Shown here: piece by piece, positions 5,960-10,551 of the stretch | How positions within the stretch are numbered: the first letter of the stretch is position 1 | How the letters are laid out: every line of letters begins with the position of its first letter | DNA from: an uncultured Collinsella sp. | Lineage (GTDB): Bacteria; Actinomycetota; Coriobacteriia; Coriobacteriales; Coriobacteriaceae | Reading direction: 5' to 3' | Length of the DNA: 10,551 nucleotides | Assembly: GCA_900554135.1 (NCBI GenBank) | Contig: USFU01000045.1 | Span: 1 to 10,551, forward strand | Notes under the pieces: model-generated | What the model saw: the letters and a program-made list of their open reading frames with translations, nothing else | Database searches by the model: none | What the model was told of the DNA's origin: nothing | Position numbers and translations under genes: made by a program

Positions 5960-6250
5960 ATGTTCCAGGCTGGAGATGTCGTCGAGACCGACTTCGAAGG
6001 ATTTCTGAAGCTGCTGCGTTCCAAGACGCGCGCTTTCGTGTCGATTAACGATCACGAGTACTACATCACGCACACCGATGGCTATTGGCGTGTTCAGGAT
6101 TGCGAGGCCCTCAACGATAAGGGCCACTTTACTGACTGCTCCGAGCTGGTCAACACGGTCTGCGAGGTCGTCGAACTGCCGTGGATCTGCGGCAAGAGCC
6201 TGCACGACAGCTTCTCGGGCGCCACGGTCTACGAGGCCGTCGCTGCTTAG
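5960..6250 (+). CDS. Conserved-looking 96-residue protein, function unknown
   Basis: A small soluble protein that I do not recognise. It has no signal peptide or membrane helix. It begins MFQAGDVVETDF, and its middle alternates aromatic and polar residues (FVSINDHEYYITHTDGYWRV, 26-45), suggesting a small beta fold. Four Cys (48, 60, 68, 77) and four His (32, 38, 56, 82) are a lot for this length, so metal binding or disulfides are conceivable, but the spacing matches no motif I know. It is acidic overall. Gene evidence is strong: consensus AGGAGG 7 nt before the ATG, GC-rich third positions throughout, and a near-perfect intrinsic terminator 26 bases after the stop. It is therefore a monocistronic, probably well-expressed unit. 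It is flanked by an oppositely oriented nitroreductase gene and the MarR promoter, with no evident functional tie to either. Confidence 0.8.
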   Translation: MFQAGDVVETDFEGFLKLLRSKTRAFVSINDHEYYITHTDGYWRVQDCEALNDKGHFTDCSELVNTVCEVVELPWICGKSLHDSFSGATVYEAVAA

Positions 6251-6276
6251 CAGCCAACAATCGATATTCTCTCGCA

Positions 6277-6312
6277 ACCGCCGGCGCCGCCCCCGCGCCG
6301 GCGGTCTTTTTT
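6277..6312 (+). terminator. Strong intrinsic terminator
   Basis: ACCGCCGGCGC (6277-6287) pairs perfectly with GCGCCGGCGGT (6295-6305), an 11-bp stem with a 7-nt loop of mostly C, followed by C and six T residues. It ends the transcript of the 96-residue gene and insulates the MarR promoter that starts about 40 bases downstream. Confidence 0.95.
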
Positions 6313-6353
6313 GTCGATATGTTGCATAGGTCGCACGTCTTGCACGGCCGCCC

Positions 6354-6411
6354 TTGACGATAGTCAAAACTCGGACTAACCTGAAACTACAATTAGTCAA
6401 AACTCGGACTA
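6354..6411 (+). promoter_or_regulatory. Autoregulated promoter of the MarR-ABC operon with two operator repeats
   Basis: TAGTCAAAACTCGGACTA occurs twice, identically, at 6361-6378 and 6394-6411. Start-to-start spacing is 33 bp, about three helical turns, so both copies face the same side of the DNA. Each copy is itself a dyad (TAGTC-N8-GACTA), as expected for a dimeric winged-helix repressor. The likely -35 is TTGACG (6354-6359). With a 17-bp spacer the -10 is TAACCT (6377-6382); TACAAT (6388-6393) is an alternative -10. The first repeat thus fills the promoter core and the second covers the start region. A further perfect dyad, TTGAC-N4-GTCAA (6354-6367), overlaps the -35. The arrangement points to repression by the MarR protein encoded five bases later. 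Confidence 0.8.
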
Positions 6412-6415
6412 CCGA

Positions 6416-6928
6416 ATGGTGGGAGAGATGGATTGCGCGGTTACGTTGGTCGATTTTGACCGGATGCTCAACGGGCTTGACCGTATCTATTCGGAGTTCG
6501 CGCGCACCTGCGGTCTTTCGGACTGCGCCTACTGGATGCTCGTCGACACGAGTGCAGCGGGCGGAAGCGTTGCCGTGAGTCGGCTGACAAGTGAATGGTT
6601 CTACAGCAAACAGACCATCAATTCGGCGATCAAGACGCTTAGGGCGCGAGGGCTTGCGACGTTGGAGTTTGCCGAAGGTAGTCGTAAGAACAAGGTTGTG
6701 CGACTGACCGAAGAAGGCGTGCGGTTTGCCAAGCGCTACGCGTTGCCAGCGCAAAAAGCCGAGCAACAGGCATTCGAGGCGCTCGAGCCGTGGGAACAGC
6801 GCGAGATCATGCGCTTGGTCGGTAAGTTCTCCCATGTTCTGAACGAAGAGTGCGAGGCATTTAAACGGCAAGTGGCCGCTGAGAACGAGGCTGACGATAA
6901 GAGCGAAGGGGAGACATGCGACTCTTAA
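6416..6928 (+). CDS. MarR family winged-helix regulator
   Basis: A 170-residue repressor-type regulator. Helix 1 (about 12-32) is part of the dimer interface. The DNA-binding core spans about 38-110: VSRLTSEWFYSKQTINSAI gives the recognition helix, LRARGLATLEFAEGSRKNKV the wing, and VRLTEEGVRFAKR the following helix. A C-terminal dimerisation helix and a charged tail complete it. The tail extends about 20 residues past the usual 140-150 of the family. The start is uncertain: ATG 6416 has no Shine-Dalgarno, and ATG 6428 has GGGAG only two bases away, so a short-leader or leaderless message is possible. The 3' end overlaps the first ABC gene by 13 bp, so the two are co-translated. It very probably represses its own operon through the 18-bp repeats; the inducer is likely an exported compound. 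Confidence 0.9.
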   Translation: MVGEMDCAVTLVDFDRMLNGLDRIYSEFARTCGLSDCAYWMLVDTSAAGGSVAVSRLTSEWFYSKQTINSAIKTLRARGLATLEFAEGSRKNKVVRLTEEGVRFAKRYALPAQKAEQQAFEALEPWEQREIMRLVGKFSHVLNEECEAFKRQVAAENEADDKSEGETCDS

Positions 6929-8652
6929 TGAGGTTTATGAGGCCGTATCGCGGGCTGATTGCGGTGACGCTGTTTGCGGTGCTGATAGATAACGTCGGTA
7001 CGCTGTTGGTTCCCACGATGCTGGCGAACATGGTCAACACCGGTATTACCACGGGCGATATCGACTATATTTTACACAACGGCCTGTACATGCTTATCGC
7101 GACCGGCATGGCCAGCGGCGGCACGGTGCTGGGCTGCTATCTTTCGGCGCGCCTGGCCGCCAACGTGGCCTGCGATATCCGCAATGCCGTGTACGACAAG
7201 TCGCTCGAACTCGCGGCTAGCGACTTTGAGCGCTTTGGCACGGGTTCGATGATCACGCGCTCACTCAACGACATCAACGTGATTCAGCAGGCTGTCCTTC
7301 AGACGATTCAGTTGGTGCTGCCGGTACCGTTCTTGGCCGTGGCGGGCATCATTTTTGCCTGGTTTATCGATCCTGCCATGGGCACGCTGCTGGGCGTGGT
7401 CGTTGCGATCGTGCTGGTGGCGGCGGTCTTTACCGTGGCCAACGCCGCGCCGATCTTTATGCGCCTGCAGAGCTTTATCGACCGTATGAACGTGGTGCTG
7501 CGCGAAAATATCGTGGGCGTGCGCGTTATCCGCGCATTTAACAAGGAGCGCCACGAGGAGCAGCGCCTGGACGAGGTGTTTAGCGATTACGCGGCCAACG
7601 CCATCAAGGTCAACCACCTGTTTGTGGGTCTCGACAGCTCCAGCTTCTTTTTGATGAACATCGCCGAAGTGGCGGTGCTGTGGGTGGGCGGCAACCGCGT
7701 GGGCGCCCATGCCATGCAAATCGGCAGCATCTCGGCCGTGCTGGAGTACGCGATCCTGATCCTTTTCTTTGTGATGATGGCGCAGATGGTGATTCTGACG
7801 CTTCCGCGCGCTGCGGCGTGCCTCAACCGTGCGCAGCAGGTGCTCGAAATCGAGCCGAGCATCGTGGACGGCAAGGCTACGCTGGGCGACGGGGCGCCTG
7901 AGTCCGCAGATGGGGCCGACGCGGTGGCCGTGTTCGACCACATGTCGTTCCGTTTTGACGATGCCGACGAGGACACCCTGTGCAACCTGAGTTTTGCCTG
8001 CCGCCGCGGACAGACCACGGCGATTGTAGGCTCGACGGGTTCGGGCAAGTCGACGGTGGCCAAGCTCTTGTTGCGTTTCCACGATGCCACGAAGGGCACC
8101 ATTCGCCTGAACGGCGTCGATCTGCGCGACATTTCGCAAGGTGAGATTCGCGGGCATATCGCTTACGTGCCGCAGAAGGCATGGCTGTTCTCGGGCACCG
8201 TTGCAAGCAACCTGCGCTTTGGCAACGAGGGCGCGACCGAGGCTGACATGCTCCATGCGCTGGAGGTTGCCCAGAGCACCTTTGTGCTCGACCAGCCCCA
8301 GGGGCTCGATACGCCGGTGGCCCAGGGCGGTACGAACTTCTCGGGCGGCCAGCGCCAGCGCCTGGCGATCGCCCGCGCACTCATGAAGCATGCCGATTTA
8401 TATATCTTCGATGACAGTTTTTCGGCCCTGGACTTTAAGACCGATGCGGCACTGCGCCATGCGCTGCAGGACGAGACGCGCGATGCCGCGGTGCTCATCA
8501 TCGCCCAGCGCATCTCGACTATTTTGCATGCCGATCAGATCGTGGTGCTCAAAGACGGCAAGATCGTGGGCCTAGGCACGCACGACGAGCTCATGGAAAC
8601 CTGCGAGGTGTACCGCGCTATCGCGGAATCGCAGATGAAGGGAGGTGAGTAG
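6916..8652 (+). CDS. ABC exporter half-transporter, degenerate-site subunit
   Basis: A 578-residue fusion of membrane domain (about 1-310, six predicted helices) and ATPase domain (about 335-578), acting as a type IV exporter in the cytoplasmic membrane. Walker A is GSTGSGKST (372-380), the Q-loop is at Gln420, and the signature is FSGGQ (475-479). Walker B reads LYIFDD (495-500), with Asp500 where the catalytic Glu should be. The switch loop reads IIAQRIST, with Gln531 where His is expected. Both changes mark the catalytically weak member of heterodimeric exporters such as BmrC, TM287 and TAP1, so it should pair with the next gene product. ATG 6916 follows AAGGGG (6906-6911) and overlaps the MarR gene; ATG 6928, at a TAATG junction, is an in-frame alternative with poor SD spacing. 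The substrate is probably a drug-like or toxic compound, inferred from MarR control. Confidence 0.93.
   Translation: MRLLMRFMRPYRGLIAVTLFAVLIDNVGTLLVPTMLANMVNTGITTGDIDYILHNGLYMLIATGMASGGTVLGCYLSARLAANVACDIRNAVYDKSLELAASDFERFGTGSMITRSLNDINVIQQAVLQTIQLVLPVPFLAVAGIIFAWFIDPAMGTLLGVVVAIVLVAAVFTVANAAPIFMRLQSFIDRMNVVLRENIVGVRVIRAFNKERHEEQRLDEVFSDYAANAIKVNHLFVGLDSSSFFLMNIAEVAVLWVGGNRVGAHAMQIGSISAVLEYAILILFFVMMAQMVILTLPRAAACLNRAQQVLEIEPSIVDGKATLGDGAPESADGADAVAVFDHMSFRFDDADEDTLCNLSFACRRGQTTAIVGSTGSGKSTVAKLLLRFHDATKGTIRLNGVDLRDISQGEIRGHIAYVPQKAWLFSGTVASNLRFGNEGATEADMLHALEVAQSTFVLDQPQGLDTPVAQGGTNFSGGQRQRLAIARALMKHADLYIFDDSFSALDFKTDAALRHALQDETRDAAVLIIAQRISTILHADQIVVLKDGKIVGLGTHDELMETCEVYRAIAESQMKGGE
8641..8648 (+). 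promoter_or_regulatory. Strong Shine-Dalgarno coupling the two ABC genes
   Basis: GGAGGTGA lies inside the last codons of the first half-transporter gene and 5 nt before ATG 8654 of the second. It is close to the full anti-SD complement and sets the start of the second gene. Stop and start are separated by a single base, which supports equal synthesis of the two subunits. Confidence 0.8.
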
Positions 8653-8653
8653 C

Positions 8654-10551
8654 ATGACCGAGGAGCTCAAGAAGCAGGGCATCGCCGATGACGCCGCGGT
8701 TGCAGAGACAGTCGAGGAGACGGGCGCCACGTCCGACCTGGATGAGGCCGCCAAGGCTGCAGCCGCGCGTGAGGCTCGTCGCCAAGCGCTTTACGAGGCA
8801 AACGAACGAGCCGAGGATGAGCGGGCTCGAGCCGAGGCGGAGCGCATGCGCGATGTGGACGATGAAGACGAGGACGAGACGCCTCGGGATACCTGGGCGA
8901 CGGTGCGCCGCCTGTGGAGCGAGGCTGCCGGCGACCATTGGCGCTTCTATATCGTGTTCGCGAGCATTGTGTTCTATGCCATCTTTAACACCGCTGCGCC
9001 GGCATATAGCGCCCGCGTGATCGATGAGCTGTGGGGCCACATTCAGGTGGCGTTTGCCAACGACACCACCTTCAACATCACCTGGGAGAATTGCGGCAGG
9101 ACCATCTTCATCTACTTTATGATTTGGACGGCCGCTGCCTCGTTCTACGCGCTCCAGAGCTTTTTGATGTCGAGCGTGGCCGAACGCCTCAACTTGCGTC
9201 TGCGTAACCGCATCGCCCAAAAGCTCAATCGTCTGCCGCTCGCCTATTTTGACGCGCATCGTCCCGGCGAGGTCGTTAGCCGCGCGACCAATGACTTGGA
9301 CAAGATGTCCGAGAGCATGCAGCGCGGCTTGCTGCAGCTTCTGGTGTCGATCGGCACCGTGGTGGGCGCCGTGAGCGTGATGTTCGTGTTTAGCGTGCCA
9401 CTTACGCTGGTCTTTTTGTTCTTTACGGCGTTGTCGCTGCTGGTGACCAAGGTGGTCTCGCGTCGCACGCATGACGTAACCGGTGAGCGCCAGGAGTGGG
9501 TGTCCAAGATTACGAGTGCGGTCGAGGAAGGCTATTCGGGCCGTCTGGTGATTCGCGCGTTTAACCGCGAGCGTCAGAGCTCTGCCGAGGTGCACCAGGC
9601 CTCGAGCGAGCTAGCGCGCGTGAGTGCTAAGGCCGACTTTATGATTAACGCCGTCGGCCCCGCGGTGCGCTTTATCGGCCGCCTGGCACAGATCGTGATT
9701 GCGATTGTGGGCTGCAGCATGCTGGTTGCCGGCCACATGACCGTCGGTGTGTTCCAGGCGTTCTTCCAGTTTATCTACGAGGCATCCGAGCCCATGACGC
9801 AGCTGTCGTTTACCTTCAACTCGCTGCAGAGCGCGCTGGCGAGTGCGGAGCGCGTGTTCGACCTGCTCGATGAACCCGAGATGGAGGCGGATCCGCAGCC
9901 GGGCGAGGCCGCCAAGCTGCCGGGTCGCGTGGAGGGCCGCGTCGCCTTTGAACATGTGCGCTTTGGCTACGCGCCCGACAAGCCGCTCATGCGCGACGTG
10001 TCGTTTGCCGCCGAGCCGGGCCAAAAGATCGCGGTGGTGGGAACCACGGGCGCGGGCAAGACCACGCTCATCAATCTGCTCATGCGCTTCTACGAGATCG
10101 ACGGTGGCCGCATTACCCTCGACGGCGTGGACACGAGCCGCATGGACCGCGGCGAGCTGCGCCAGCAGTTTGGCATGGTGTTGCAGGACGCCTGGTTGTT
10201 CGATGGCACCATTGCCGAGAACATCGCCTATGGCTGTCCCGAGGCGACGCGCGAGGAGATTGTCGCGGCCGCGCGTGCCGCTCAGGTCGACTTCTTTGTG
10301 CGCACTATGCCGCAGGGCTACGACACGCGTGTGGCTAACGACGCCGAGAGCATCAGCCAGGGCCAACGTCAGCTGCTGACCATCGCGCGCGTGCTGCTCA
10401 ACAACCCGGCGATCCTCATCCTGGACGAGGCGACGTCGAGCGTGGACACGCGCACCGAGCTCGCCATCGGCCGCGCCATGGACGCGCTCATGCGCGGGCG
10501 CACGAGCTTTGTGATCGCGCATCGCCTGTCGACGATCGTGGATGCCGACCT
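8654..10551 (+). CDS. ABC exporter half-transporter, canonical-site subunit (3' end outside window)
   Basis: The reading frame is open for 632 codons to the window edge. It carries a full membrane domain (about 95-400) and most of an ATPase domain. Walker A is GTTGAGKTT (463-471), the Q-loop is at Gln511, and the signature is ISQGQ (567-571). Walker B is ILILDE (587-592), with catalytic Glu592. The switch His is His623 in IAHRLST. It therefore supplies the active site that its partner lacks. An unusual N-terminal extension of about 80 residues precedes the first helix; it is rich in Glu, Asp, Ala and Arg and looks like an acidic coiled coil in the cytoplasm. The gene begins one base after the previous stop with a strong Shine-Dalgarno, so the subunits should form a heterodimer. 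The C-terminus after the H-loop lies beyond base 10551. Confidence 0.93.
   Translation, partial: MTEELKKQGIADDAAVAETVEETGATSDLDEAAKAAAAREARRQALYEANERAEDERARAEAERMRDVDDEDEDETPRDTWATVRRLWSEAAGDHWRFYIVFASIVFYAIFNTAAPAYSARVIDELWGHIQVAFANDTTFNITWENCGRTIFIYFMIWTAAASFYALQSFLMSSVAERLNLRLRNRIAQKLNRLPLAYFDAHRPGEVVSRATNDLDKMSESMQRGLLQLLVSIGTVVGAVSVMFVFSVPLTLVFLFFTALSLLVTKVVSRRTHDVTGERQEWVSKITSAVEEGYSGRLVIRAFNRERQSSAEVHQASSELARVSAKADFMINAVGPAVRFIGRLAQIVIAIVGCSMLVAGHMTVGVFQAFFQFIYEASEPMTQLSFTFNSLQSALASAERVFDLLDEPEMEADPQPGEAAKLPGRVEGRVAFEHVRFGYAPDKPLMRDVSFAAEPGQKIAVVGTTGAGKTTLINLLMRFYEIDGGRITLDGVDTSRMDRGELRQQFGMVLQDAWLFDGTIAENIAYGCPEATREEIVAAARAAQVDFFVRTMPQGYDTRVANDAESISQGQRQLLTIARVLLNNPAILILDEATSSVDTRTELAIGRAMDALMRGRTSFVIAHRLSTIVDAD

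Noticed and set aside
6361..6411. The paired 18-bp direct repeats as a CRISPR remnant or a mobile-element target duplication
   Set aside because: There are only two copies, each with internal dyad symmetry, placed on promoter elements directly before a MarR gene; operator sites explain them better.
7261..8391. Long minus-strand frames opposite the ABC genes (also 8618-9595 and 9611-10522)
   Set aside because: They are His/Arg/Gln-rich shadows of conserved ABC exporter coding sequence, with no family motifs of their own.

Overview
The window looks like chromosomal DNA from a high-GC, Gram-positive gut actinobacterium of the Coriobacteriia, most likely close to Collinsella. This is inferred from GC-rich codon use, a class B sortase with an SPATG-type substrate, LytR-CpsA-Psr (LCP) wall chemistry, and a MarR-controlled two-gene ABC exporter. 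No ribosomal or other phylogenetic marker is present, so the genus is a guess. I see no mobile element, CRISPR array, tRNA or rRNA.

Layout. Bases 1-328 hold the uncertain end of an upstream gene and a structured non-coding stretch: a 19-pair hairpin, a second hairpin and two dyads. A Fis-type regulator with a decayed AAA+ domain follows (329-1546), then an unrecognised single-pass membrane protein (1631-2215). Next comes a wall cassette: a small, apparently highly expressed secreted protein ending in an SPATG sorting signal (2376-2939), an intrinsic terminator, a class B sortase (3026-3844), and an LCP-family protein three bases downstream (3847-5124). A nitroreductase-like gene converges on it from the minus strand (5141-5668), and the two genes share a perfect 9-bp hairpin. 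A self-contained unit follows: a 96-residue protein of unknown function with a strong Shine-Dalgarno and a strong terminator (5960-6312). The right third is a MarR regulator with two identical 18-bp operator-like repeats in its promoter, overlapping the first of two ABC half-transporter genes. The second half-transporter runs off the window edge.

How they work together. The sortase very probably anchors the SPATG protein, because its motif fits the (S/P)PXTG motif used by clostridial class B sortases. The adjacent LCP enzyme may attach a glycopolymer to peptidoglycan, or possibly to the anchored protein itself, as in the LcpA/GspA system of Actinomyces oris. The MarR-ABC-ABC operon reads as an autoregulated heterodimeric exporter: subunit 1 has a degenerate ATP site (Asp for the catalytic Glu, Gln for the switch His) and subunit 2 is canonical. 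The most unusual items are the three-gene wall cassette, the decayed AAA+ regulator with structured DNA upstream, and the 96-residue orphan protein.
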